A stretch of DNA of 32,370 nucleotides, taken from the NCBI GenBank assembly GCA_948473115.1, contig CAOKWI010000052.1:1-32370 (forward strand), in the 5' to 3' direction. The stretch is from an uncultured Lachnospiraceae bacterium. Lineage in GTDB: Bacteria; Bacillota; Clostridia; Lachnospirales; Lachnospiraceae. The notes under the pieces were generated by a model. It did not search any database. It saw nothing but the letters and a program-made list of their open reading frames with translations, and was not told the DNA's origin. Each line of letters opens with the position of its first letter. The first letter of the stretch is position 1. The translations under genes and the position numbers were made by a program. Shown piece after piece: positions 14,802 through 22,500 of this stretch.

Positions 14802-15929
14802 ATGACGAGGAAAAAGAATAACCACTATTCCGGAATCGGCGGCCAGGCCGTTCTGGAGGGTATTATGATGAAAAACAGTGAAAAATATGCCGTTGCGGTC
14901 AGAAAGCCCAACGGTGAGATCGCTGTGGAGCTGGAGAACTACCAGGGTGTGATGCATGGCAGTAAGATAAAGGAGGTTCCTTTTATCCGCGGAATCTTTA
15001 ATTTTATAGACTCCATGATCCTGGGAATGCGGGTATTGAATGATTCCGCGACCTTCTATGAGGAAGAGGAGGACACGAAGCCCGGCGGGAAGGACCAGTC
15101 GGGCGGTGGAAGCGGAGAGAAGTTTCTGAATGTAATCGTCACTTTGTTTGCTGTTGTCATGGCGGTGGGCATTTTTGTAGTACTGCCGTATTTCCTTGCG
15201 TCCCTCCTGAAAGGCTATGTGAGGAATGAGTCCCTGATGGCGATCATCGAAGGGGCGATCCGCATTCTGATTTTCGTCTTATACGTGTGGGGGATCAGCG
15301 CCATGAAGGATATCAGGAGGCTGTACAGGTATCATGGGGCTGAGCACAAATGTATCAATTGTGTCGAGAAGGGCAGGCCTCTCACGGTTCATAATGTGAT
15401 GAGAAGCTCCAGGCTGCACAGAAGATGCGGCACAAGCTTTCTCTTTTTTGTGTTTTTTGTGAGTATTATACTCTTTTTCTTTATCAGGGTGGATCATGTG
15501 GCGCAGAAAGTGATCCTGCGCATTCTCCTGATGCCTGTGGTAGCCGGCATTTCCTATGAGATCATCCGGCTGGCCGGGCGCAGCGACAATATTCTGGTGC
15601 GCATTCTTTCCGCGCCGGGCATGCTGATCCAGAGAATGACAACCAAAGAGCCCGATGAGGGTATGGCAGAGGTCGCCATAGCGGCTGTGGAGGCGGTGTT
15701 TGACTGGAGGCAGTATCTGTATGAGAATTTCGGCTATGAGGTAGATGAATCCTGGATGGACGATGGCGCTTCCCTCTACGAGGATGAGGAGGACGGGATG
15801 GCGGAGACGGCGGACTGGACGGCAGGCGATGAGGTGCCGCAGTACTGGGAGACAGAAGGCATGGAAGAGACAGAAGATACGGGCGAGGGGGAAGGCGCCG
15901 GCAGGGAAGAGGATGCGGGAGGCTTATGA
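14802..15929 (+). CDS. yqhQ: DUF1385 membrane protein, YqhQ family
   Basis: The product is 375 residues. It is a member of the DUF1385/YqhQ family of uncertain function; the family is conserved in Firmicutes, often next to prmC and prfA as here. The conserved start GIGGQAVLEGIMMKN (~11-25) and YHGAEHKCINCVE (~180-192) are family hallmarks; the His/Glu/Cys residues could bind metal. Hydrophobic segments lie at ~107-133, ~147-165, ~208-226 and ~232-250, so it is a membrane protein. The last ~70 residues are very acidic (YEDEEDGMAETADW) and probably disordered. AGGAGGA precedes ATG 14802 by ~4 nt. Its end overlaps prmC by 4 bases (ATGA), so the two are translationally coupled. Confidence 0.92.
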   Translation: MTRKKNNHYSGIGGQAVLEGIMMKNSEKYAVAVRKPNGEIAVELENYQGVMHGSKIKEVPFIRGIFNFIDSMILGMRVLNDSATFYEEEEDTKPGGKDQSGGGSGEKFLNVIVTLFAVVMAVGIFVVLPYFLASLLKGYVRNESLMAIIEGAIRILIFVLYVWGISAMKDIRRLYRYHGAEHKCINCVEKGRPLTVHNVMRSSRLHRRCGTSFLFFVFFVSIILFFFIRVDHVAQKVILRILLMPVVAGISYEIIRLAGRSDNILVRILSAPGMLIQRMTTKEPDEGMAEVAIAAVEAVFDWRQYLYENFGYEVDESWMDDGASLYEDEEDGMAETADWTAGDEVPQYWETEGMEETEDTGEGEGAGREEDAGGL

Positions 15930-16771
15930 ACTACAGGGGATGGTATGAAAAAGGGAAAATGGCCTTGACGGAGGCAGGAGTTGAGGAAGCCGGGCTGGAG
16001 GCCAGGCTGCTTTTGGAGCACGTGTGTGCGACGAACCGCAATGACCTGCTGGCCCACGGCGACAGAGAGCTGCCTCCCGAACAGGAGACGAGGTATCTGT
16101 CCCTGCTTGACAGCCGGGCACAGCGGATTCCCCTGCAGCATCTTACGGGGGTGCAGGATTTCATGGGGCTGGAATTTGACGTCAATGAGCATGTGCTGAT
16201 TCCGAGACAGGATACGGAGATTCTGGTGGAAGAAGCGCTGAGGGAGCTGCGGGACGGAATGGATATTCTGGATATGTGTACAGGATCGGGATGCATTCTG
16301 ATCAGCCTGCTGCGGTATTCCAATGACTGTACCGGCCTGGGGGTGGATATCTCGGAGGAGGCGCTGGCTGTAGCGGAGGGAAATGCCCGGAAGCTGCTTG
16401 CCCCGGATTGTCAGGCGCGCTTTATCAAAAGCGATCTGTTTGGGGAAGTAGACGGGATGTATGATATGATCGTGTCCAATCCGCCTTATATACCCAGCGG
16501 GGTCATTGGCAGTCTGATGCCGGAGGTGAGGGAGCATGAACCTCTCGGCGCACTGGACGGCAGGGAGGACGGACTCTGGTTTTACCGCAGGATCACGGGA
16601 GAATGCAGGAAATACCTGAAACCCGGCGGTATGTTGTTCTATGAGATCGGGTATGACCAGGGAGCGTCCGTCAGTGAGATCCTGTCCGGGGAGGGCTTCG
16701 GGGAGATTCAGGTGACAAAGGATTATGCGGGGCTGGACAGGGTGGTGTCTGGCATTCTGCGCCATAGGTAA
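15926..16771 (+). CDS. prmC: Release factor glutamine methyltransferase
   Basis: PrmC methylates the Gln of the GGQ motif of RF1 and RF2 using S-adenosylmethionine. The product is 281 residues, the normal size. The N-terminal helical domain (~1-75) recognises the release factor. The Rossmann domain has the SAM site LDMCTGSGCILISL (~112-125) and the catalytic NPPY motif (SNPPYIP, ~188-194). It directly precedes its substrate gene prfA, as in many bacteria, and overlaps yqhQ by ATGA. Confidence 0.95.
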   Translation: MNYRGWYEKGKMALTEAGVEEAGLEARLLLEHVCATNRNDLLAHGDRELPPEQETRYLSLLDSRAQRIPLQHLTGVQDFMGLEFDVNEHVLIPRQDTEILVEEALRELRDGMDILDMCTGSGCILISLLRYSNDCTGLGVDISEEALAVAEGNARKLLAPDCQARFIKSDLFGEVDGMYDMIVSNPPYIPSGVIGSLMPEVREHEPLGALDGREDGLWFYRRITGECRKYLKPGGMLFYEIGYDQGASVSEILSGEGFGEIQVTKDYAGLDRVVSGILRHR

Positions 16772-16795
16772 GGGTGCTTGTTATATGTTAGGAAG

Positions 16796-16956
16796 GTAAC
16801 AGTTCAGCCATACGGCACCGCGAAGTCAACCATTGCAGTGTGTCCCATGGGGACACACTCCTGTGTAATTTTGTGAGACTTGCAGGCGCCAAAAGGAGTT
16901 GAAAACTCATTTTGTGTGCATCATCGTAACAGTTTGGCCGAAGACTGAACTGCTAC
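16796..16956. repeat. 161-bp element with inverted ends, dispersed repeat copy 2
   Basis: GTAACAGTTCAG (16796-16807) and CTGAACTGCTAC (16945-16956) are inverted repeats with one mismatch. Positions 16796-16829 match 3390-3423 at 31 of 34 bases. Inside is a perfect 10-bp hairpin AGTGTGTCCC/GGGACACACT (16837-16846, 16850-16859) and a stem GAGTT/AACTC. It fills most of the gap between prmC and prfA. No coding frame is seen. Confidence 0.75.
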
Positions 16957-17002
16957 GCAGGAAGCGGCGCGGAAGTGGCGCGTCGCGGAAATGGAGAAAA
17001 GG

Positions 17003-18079
17003 ATGTTTGACAGATTAGATGATTTATTGATACGCTTTGAAGAGATCTTAAGCGAGCTCCATGAGCCTACGGTGACCAACAATCAGGAACGTTTCCGTAA
17101 GCTGATGAAGGAGCAGAGTGACCTGACCCCCGTGGTGGAGGCTTACACAGAGTATAAAAAGTGCAGGCAGGATGCAGAGGATTCGCTGGAGATGCTGGAG
17201 GCGGAGAGCGACGAAGAGATGCGTGAAATGATCAAGGAGACGCTGAATGACAGCAGAAAGCGCATCGAGGAGCTGGAGCAGGAGCTTAAGATACTGCTTT
17301 TGCCCAAGGATCCCAACGATGAGAAAAATGTGATCGTGGAGATCCGCGCGGGAGCAGGCGGGGATGAGGCAGCCCTGTTTGCGGCGGAGATCTACCGCAT
17401 GTATGTACATTATGCGGAGAGCCAGAGATGGAAGGTGGAGACCCTGAATGTGGATGAGATCGGCATCGGCGGTATGAAGGAAGTGCAGTTCATGATCACC
17501 GGACAGGGCGCTTATTCCCGGATGAAATATGAGAGCGGCGTGCACCGTGTGCAGCGTGTCCCCGAGACGGAGAGCGGCGGGCGTATCCATACGTCCACCA
17601 TATCTGTGGCGGTGATGCCGGAGGTGGATGAGGATATCGACATTGTGATCGACGAGAAGGACATCAGGATTGACGTCATGCGTGCCTCCGGGAACGGCGG
17701 ACAGTGTGTCAATACCACTGATTCCGCGGTGCGTCTGACCCATTACCCCACCGGCATCGTGGTCTACAGCCAGACGGAGAAGTCCCAGATACAGAACAAG
17801 GCAAAGGCTTTTGCCCTGCTGAAGACAAAGCTTTATGACATCGAGCAGCAGCAGCGGCATGACGCGGAGGCGGAGATGCGGAGAAGCCAGATCGGTTCGG
17901 GAGACCGTTCCGAGAAGATCCGCACCTATAATTTTCCGCAGGGCCGCGTCACCGACCACAGGATCGGCCTTACCCTCTACAAGCTGGATAAGGTGATGAA
18001 CGGCGATATCCAGGAGATCCTGGATGCCTGTATCGCAGCTGACCAGGCGGCGAAGCTGGTGAAGATGGGGGAAAGCTAG
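17003..18079 (+). CDS. prfA: Peptide chain release factor 1
   Basis: RF1 releases finished proteins at UAA and UAG stop codons. The product is 358 residues, the expected length, starting [16 protein letters not shown]. The catalytic GGQ is in [17 protein letters not shown]. The stop-codon reading tripeptide is PET ([17 protein letters not shown]), where E. coli has PAT. GGAG at 16993-16996 lies 6 nt before ATG 17003. An in-frame ATG at 16991 has no good ribosome site and would overlap it, so 17003 is preferred. RF1 is the substrate of PrmC encoded just upstream. Confidence 0.96.
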   Translation: MFDRLDDLLIRFEEILSELHEPTVTNNQERFRKLMKEQSDLTPVVEAYTEYKKCRQDAEDSLEMLEAESDEEMREMIKETLNDSRKRIEELEQELKILLLPKDPNDEKNVIVEIRAGAGGDEAALFAAEIYRMYVHYAESQRWKVETLNVDEIGIGGMKEVQFMITGQGAYSRMKYESGVHRVQRVPETESGGRIHTSTISVAVMPEVDEDIDIVIDEKDIRIDVMRASGNGGQCVNTTDSAVRLTHYPTGIVVYSQTEKSQIQNKAKAFALLKTKLYDIEQQQRHDAEAEMRRSQIGSGDRSEKIRTYNFPQGRVTDHRIGLTLYKLDKVMNGDIQEILDACIAADQAAKLVKMGES

Positions 18080-18240
18080 AGCGTGTTTGAAAATTGCTTT
18101 TTGTCAGCTGTGCGTCACAATTTGTGGTAGATTTGACCCGAATGAAGGAGACGTAGTGGGCTACGTTGACCGAATGAGGGGCAAAGATACCGCAAAGTGG
18201 GGCGTGCAGATGGCGGGAATGAATTTTCAAACACGCTCTA
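18077..18240. repeat. 164-bp MITE-like palindrome after prfA
   Basis: The end sequence TAGAGCGTGTTTGAAAATT (19 bp) starts at 18077, overlapping the prfA stop codon TAG, and is exactly inverted at the other end, to 18240. The rest of the arms also pair imperfectly, up to a central stem ACGTAG/CTACGT. The whole element can fold into one long hairpin and has no coding capacity. It looks like a non-autonomous element whose insertion now supplies the stop codon of prfA. Confidence 0.85.
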
Positions 18241-18343
18241 GGTGGATTATATTAGAAAATTCTTTTTTTGCAGGTAGAAAGAAAATAATATTTATGGTAA
18301 AATAGACTCAGGGTAACAAAAATTATATAAGGGAGATGGGTCT

Positions 18344-18703
18344 ATGAGGGTGTTTGGCGGTAAGTATAAAGAACTCCGCACTCCGTTTCCGGGCAGCATC
18401 TGGTATATGATCGAGGGGCAGAAGCAGGGGTGCGGCTTTGACGACTGGCGGGATATGTACGTGAAGGATTTCAAGATCAATACTGCTGAGGTGGTGTTTA
18501 ACGGGATATTGGATGCACGGCCGATCAAGGTGACTTTGAACCAGCTGTTTGACATAGGCGCGAAGCATTCGCATTTTGGGGAATCTATCCGTGCCATTGC
18601 CATGAAATGCGCTTATACAGGCGAGGATCCAAGGGATGAGTATGTAAAGCTGATCGAGATGAACGCCACGAAGGGCACGAAGTGGCTTCTGGAATATATT
18701 TAG
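18344..18703 (+). CDS. Hypothetical protein, 119 residues
   Basis: I do not recognise this family. The protein is small, soluble and rich in aromatic and basic residues (TPFPGSIWYMIEGQKQGCGF near the N-terminus; FDIGAKHSHFGESIRAIAMK at ~68-87). No signal peptide, membrane span or metal-binding Cys cluster is visible. GGGAGATG precedes the ATG. A possible -10 TAAAAT is at 18298-18303, just after the palindromic element, but no clear -35 is present. The flavin reductase-rubredoxin gene follows after 28 bp with its own ribosome site, so the three genes to 19917 probably form one transcript. This hints at a link to oxidative stress, by context only. Confidence 0.8.
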   Translation: MRVFGGKYKELRTPFPGSIWYMIEGQKQGCGFDDWRDMYVKDFKINTAEVVFNGILDARPIKVTLNQLFDIGAKHSHFGESIRAIAMKCAYTGEDPRDEYVKLIEMNATKGTKWLLEYI

Positions 18704-18731
18704 CGCGGGGACAATACGGGAGGAAACTGCT

Positions 18732-19334
18732 ATGGACAAGAAAGCGATGTATCATCTGACTTACGGGCTGTTTATCCTGACGGCCAGGGAAGGGGAGAAG
18801 GATAACGGATGTATCGTGAATACGGTGGCGCAGGTGACTACGGAGCCCAACCGGATCACTGTCGCGGTGAACAAAAAGAATTACACACACGACATGATCA
18901 CAAGGACTGGAATGTTCAATGTGTCAATATTGACGGAGCATTCCAGGTTTGACACCTATAAGCACTGGGGATTCCAGAGCGGGGCGGACACGGATAAAAT
19001 GGAAGCGGTGGAATACCGGAGGGCTGAAAACGGGATCACGTATCTTGCGGACGAATGCAATGCCTATATCTCTGCAAAAGTGGTTTCCTCCGTGGATCTG
19101 GGGACACATACGCTGTTCCTGGCGGACGTGACGGATTGTGCTGTGCTTTCGGAGGACGCATCCGTGACGTATGCCTACTATCAGAAAAATATCAAGACGG
19201 CGCCGAAGGACCAGGAAAAGAAAAAAGGATTTATCTGTACGGTGTGCGGCTATATCTATGAGGGCGATGTGCTTCCGGAGGACTTTATCTGTCCATGGTG
19301 CAAGCATCCGGCAAGCGACTTTAAGCCGATATAG
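18732..19334 (+). CDS. Flavin reductase-rubredoxin fusion (high-molecular-weight rubredoxin)
   Basis: The product is 200 residues. Residues ~1-155 form a flavin reductase-like FMN-binding split-barrel (YGLFILTAREGEKDNGCIVN; TGMFNVSILTEH). Residues ~160-200 form a rubredoxin with two Cys pairs, CTVCGYIYEG and CPWCKHPASDF, binding one iron. In clostridia such fusions (Hrb) take electrons from NAD(P)H and feed flavodiiron proteins or rubrerythrin to reduce O2 or peroxide. The rubrerythrin gene lies 46 nt downstream, which fits that role. GGGAGG lies ~8 nt before ATG. It is cytoplasmic. Confidence 0.93.
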   Translation: MDKKAMYHLTYGLFILTAREGEKDNGCIVNTVAQVTTEPNRITVAVNKKNYTHDMITRTGMFNVSILTEHSRFDTYKHWGFQSGADTDKMEAVEYRRAENGITYLADECNAYISAKVVSSVDLGTHTLFLADVTDCAVLSEDASVTYAYYQKNIKTAPKDQEKKKGFICTVCGYIYEGDVLPEDFICPWCKHPASDFKPI

Positions 19335-19380
19335 AAAGGGATAAGACAACAGTCAAGGAACTGGAATGGAGGACAAACCA

Positions 19381-19917
19381 ATGAACAAGTATGCGGGAAC
19401 ACAGACTGAGAAGAATCTGGAGGCGGCTTTTGCCGGCGAATCACAGGCGAGGAACAAGTATACCTATTTTGCGTCTGTGGCAAAGAAGGAAGGGTATGAA
19501 CAGATATCCTCCCTGTTTTTGAAGACTGCTGACAATGAGAAAGAGCATGCTAAGATGTGGTTTAAGGAGCTGAGCGGCATCGGGGACACGAAGGCGAATC
19601 TCGGGGTGGCGGCAGACGGTGAGAATTTTGAATGGACCGATATGTATGAGGAATTTGCCAGGACGGCGGAGCAGGAGGGATTTCCGGAGCTGGCGGAGAA
19701 ATTCCGGCTCGTGGGCGCTATCGAGAAGCATCACGAGGAGAGATACCGGGCGCTGCTTAAGAATATAGAGACGGCGGCAGTGTTTGAAAAGAGTGAAGTG
19801 AAGGTCTGGGAATGCCGTAACTGCGGGCACATTGTTGTAGGCACCAAGGCTCCCGAAGTATGTCCCACATGCAATCATCCCCAGAGCTATTTTGAGGTGA
19901 GCGCGGAGAATTACTGA
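19381..19917 (+). CDS. Rubrerythrin
   Basis: Rubrerythrin is a cytoplasmic peroxidase that reduces H2O2 at a diiron centre. The product is 178 residues. The ferritin-like domain (~1-140) has the diiron ligands in [24 protein letters not shown] and [10 protein letters not shown]. The C-terminal rubredoxin-like domain has CRNCGH and [17 protein letters not shown] lies 7 nt before ATG 19381; an upstream in-frame ATG at 19366 overlaps the ribosome site. The partner reductase is likely the rubredoxin fusion upstream. A terminator follows 29 nt after the stop. Confidence 0.96.
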   Translation: MNKYAGTQTEKNLEAAFAGESQARNKYTYFASVAKKEGYEQISSLFLKTADNEKEHAKMWFKELSGIGDTKANLGVAADGENFEWTDMYEEFARTAEQEGFPELAEKFRLVGAIEKHHEERYRALLKNIETAAVFEKSEVKVWECRNCGHIVVGTKAPEVCPTCNHPQSYFEVSAENY

Positions 19918-19945
19918 TCTGATTTCTGATATAGCGTAACGGTTG

Positions 19946-19974
19946 ATCCTGTCGGTTCCCGGCAGGATTTTTTT
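19946..19974 (+). terminator. Rho-independent terminator after rubrerythrin
   Basis: ATCCTGTCGG (19946-19955) pairs with CCGGCAGGAT (19959-19968) around loop TTC, with one G-U pair, followed by T7. Confidence 0.92.
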
Positions 19975-20039
19975 GGTTTATGGGGAATCCTGCCATATGT
20001 AACTTTTTACCAAAGAAAGCAAAAAGAAATGTTGATATA

Positions 20040-20068
20040 TTGTCAAAAAATCCCTGCTGCGATATAAT
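20040..20068 (+). promoter_or_regulatory. Sigma-A promoter of the EAL protein
   Basis: TTGTCA (20040-20045), a 17-bp spacer and TATAAT (20063-20068). Both boxes are near consensus. Confidence 0.85.
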
Positions 20069-20112
20069 AGACTTATTCCATTTGAACATAATTGATACAG
20101 AGGGGTAAATAT

Positions 20113-22410
20113 ATGTTCCAGATACTGGTCATTCTGTTGATTTTATTAATATTGAGTATGGTTGTCTGTGTGCTGGCTTCCTGTAAGAAAAATGTGCAGA
20201 ACTGCCGTAACGTGGTGCATCTGATATGGATGGCCATTATCACCTCTGCCTGTTATACGGCATTTATCCTGGTTCCGGTGGAGCTTCACAGGCTGGCGAC
20301 ATTTCTGGACGGCCTCTATTTTCTGTCCACGGACTGGCTGGCGGTGTATCTGCTGCTGTTCACCGTGGCGTATACGCGGGTGGAGCCTCCCTCTGTGCTG
20401 CCCAGGCGCGTCATTGGTTTTCTGGCGGGGCTGGATTCCGTCTCCCTGGTGGTCAACACTTTCACACATCATATGTTTGAGCTGGAAGCGGCGGTGAATG
20501 AGAAACTGCAAATTACCTGCTGGAATATACAGCTGAAACCGCTGCATTATGTGCATCGTGCCTTCGTTTATGTCATTGTCATGTACAGTCTGACGGCCCT
20601 GCTGTACCGTCTGGTCAGGGCGCCCCGCATGTATAAGATGAGATATATGGGAATCCTGGCGCAGCTGGTAGGGGTGGCAGGGGTGAATGTCCTGTGCTAC
20701 ATTATGGACGCTCAATTTGATTATTCCGTTATTTTGTATGCCTCCATGGCGTTATCGGTCTGTTACTTTACTCTGTATGCGTCTCCCAGGGTGCTGCTGG
20801 AGAGGATGCACTCCACGATCATCAGGGATTCCGTGATCGGATTCATTGCGTATGACGAAAATGGGAAGTGCATTGATATCAACCCCGTGGCGAGAAAATT
20901 TTTCCCAGATTCCGACAACCTTCATAAGACCGCGGAGAAATATCTGGACAGGTGGGAGGAAGAGCACGAGGGAAATGCAGGCGGAATCATGGGGGAAGAC
21001 CGGAAGATTACCCGTGGGAACGCACAGATGCATATTTATGTGACATACCAGAAATTTACGGATGAAAAGGGCAGGGTGCTTGGAAGCTGCTTCCAGTTTG
21101 AGGACCGCACGGAGGTGGTCAGAAAATTTAAGGAGGAACAGTACAGGATCACTCACGACATGCTGACAGGACTGTTGAACAGGAACGCCTTTGAGGAGGA
21201 GGCGGAGAAGGTGCTTGCCGACGCGAAGGAGCCGTACTATATGGTGTGCTCCAACGTCAAGGATTTTAAACTGGTCAACGAGCTTTACGGTGCGGATGTG
21301 GGAGACCGGCTTCTGATCGCCCAGGCAAAGATGATCACCGCCGCCCTGGATGAAAAGACGGTGGTAGCCCGTATCTTTGCGGATAAGTTCTGCATGCTGA
21401 TGCCAAAGGAAAGATTTCATGAGAAAGAGGTCTATGAACAGATAGAGGCGCTCAGGAATCTGAACCTGGTGAGCTCCTTTAAGCTGCATTATTATATCGG
21501 CGTCTATGAGATCAGGGACGTGACGGAACCGGTGTGGACCATGTATGACAAGGCGATCATGGCGATAGATACCATGCGCGGCAATTACGGGCAGACGATC
21601 TGCTTTTACCAGGATGAGCTGCTGGAGCACATCATGAAGGAAAAGGAAGTGCTGGGCGAATTTGACCGTGCCATAGAGGAACGGCAGTTTCATATGTTCC
21701 TGCAGCCCCAGATCGCCAATGACAACAGTATTGTGGGGGCGGAGGCACTGGTGCGCTGGATCCATCCTGAGAAGGGAGTGGTCAGCCCCGGGCTGTTTAT
21801 TCCCACTCTGGAGAAGGCGGGGCTGATCCATAAGCTGGATCTGTATATGTGGGAGAGCGCTGCCAGGAAGTTGGAGGAATGGAAGAAGAGCGGCATTGAG
21901 AAGTACTCCATCTCCGTGAACATATCCACCAAAGATTTCTATTATCTGGATATCTGTGATACCTTCCGGGAACTGGCGGAAAAATATGATTTCGATATCA
22001 AGAAGCTGAAGCTGGAGATCACGGAATCGGCGTTGATGGAAAATATACAGGAAAACATGAGGACGCTGGACGGACTGCACGCCCTGGGGTATGAGATCGA
22101 AATTGACGATTTTGGCAGCGGATATTCCTCGCTGGGTATGCTGAAGGATATTCATGCGGATATCTTAAAGATCGATATGATCTTCCTGCAGGAAACCAAG
22201 AATGTGGAGCGGAGCAGTACGATCCTGAAAAATATCATCGCCATGTCCAAGGAGTTGGGTATGCCTGTCATAACGGAGGGTGTTGAGACGAAGGAGCAGG
22301 TGGAATTTCTGGTGACGGTAGGCTGTGATATGTTCCAGGGATTCTATTTCGCAAGACCTATGCTTGTGGAGCATTTTGAGGAGCAGTACTGCGATGAACA
22401 GACAGCGTGA
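20113..22410 (+). CDS. Membrane EAL c-di-GMP phosphodiesterase with degenerate GGDEF
   Basis: The product is 765 residues. About 220 N-terminal residues form ~7 hydrophobic helices resembling the histidine-kinase-type 7TM sensor, followed by a PAS-like segment (RDSVIGFIAYDENGKCIDIN). A GGDEF domain follows (~345-500), but its signature is FADKF (422-426), so it cannot make c-di-GMP by the usual mechanism. The EAL domain (~515-760) keeps the residues for hydrolysis: EALVRW (544-549), EITES, IDDFGSGYSSLGML, LKIDM, EGVETKEQ and QGFYFARPM. The likely role is c-di-GMP breakdown in response to a membrane or extracytoplasmic signal. The signal is unknown. AGGGGT precedes ATG 20113, and a strong promoter lies upstream. 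Confidence 0.92.
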   Translation: MFQILVILLILLILSMVVCVLASCKKNVQNCRNVVHLIWMAIITSACYTAFILVPVELHRLATFLDGLYFLSTDWLAVYLLLFTVAYTRVEPPSVLPRRVIGFLAGLDSVSLVVNTFTHHMFELEAAVNEKLQITCWNIQLKPLHYVHRAFVYVIVMYSLTALLYRLVRAPRMYKMRYMGILAQLVGVAGVNVLCYIMDAQFDYSVILYASMALSVCYFTLYASPRVLLERMHSTIIRDSVIGFIAYDENGKCIDINPVARKFFPDSDNLHKTAEKYLDRWEEEHEGNAGGIMGEDRKITRGNAQMHIYVTYQKFTDEKGRVLGSCFQFEDRTEVVRKFKEEQYRITHDMLTGLLNRNAFEEEAEKVLADAKEPYYMVCSNVKDFKLVNELYGADVGDRLLIAQAKMITAALDEKTVVARIFADKFCMLMPKERFHEKEVYEQIEALRNLNLVSSFKLHYYIGVYEIRDVTEPVWTMYDKAIMAIDTMRGNYGQTICFYQDELLEHIMKEKEVLGEFDRAIEERQFHMFLQPQIANDNSIVGAEALVRWIHPEKGVVSPGLFIPTLEKAGLIHKLDLYMWESAARKLEEWKKSGIEKYSISVNISTKDFYYLDICDTFRELAEKYDFDIKKLKLEITESALMENIQENMRTLDGLHALGYEIEIDDFGSGYSSLGMLKDIHADILKIDMIFLQETKNVERSSTILKNIIAMSKELGMPVITEGVETKEQVEFLVTVGCDMFQGFYFARPMLVEHFEEQYCDEQTA

Positions 22411-22453
22411 GTGAGAAGCGTCTGCTTTGCAGGCATTGCTCATCCTGATTTGA

Positions 22454-22491
22454 GATTCTGCGGAGCGGAATCATGCGGATTGAGCCGCATG
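22454..22491 (+). promoter_or_regulatory. Hairpins abutting the ribosome site of the beta-helix gene
   Basis: CATGCGG (22472-22478) pairs with CCGCATG (22485-22491), whose last base is the first G of GGAGG at 22491-22495. A weaker stem GATTC/GAATC lies just upstream. In RNA this would sit against the ribosome site and may tune translation; a role is inference. Confidence 0.4.
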
Positions 22492-22500
22492 GAGGTTGGC

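Noticed and set aside
16991..17002. RF1 start four codons earlier
   Set aside because: No ribosome site precedes it, whereas GGAG is well spaced for ATG 17003, giving the normal RF1 N-terminus.
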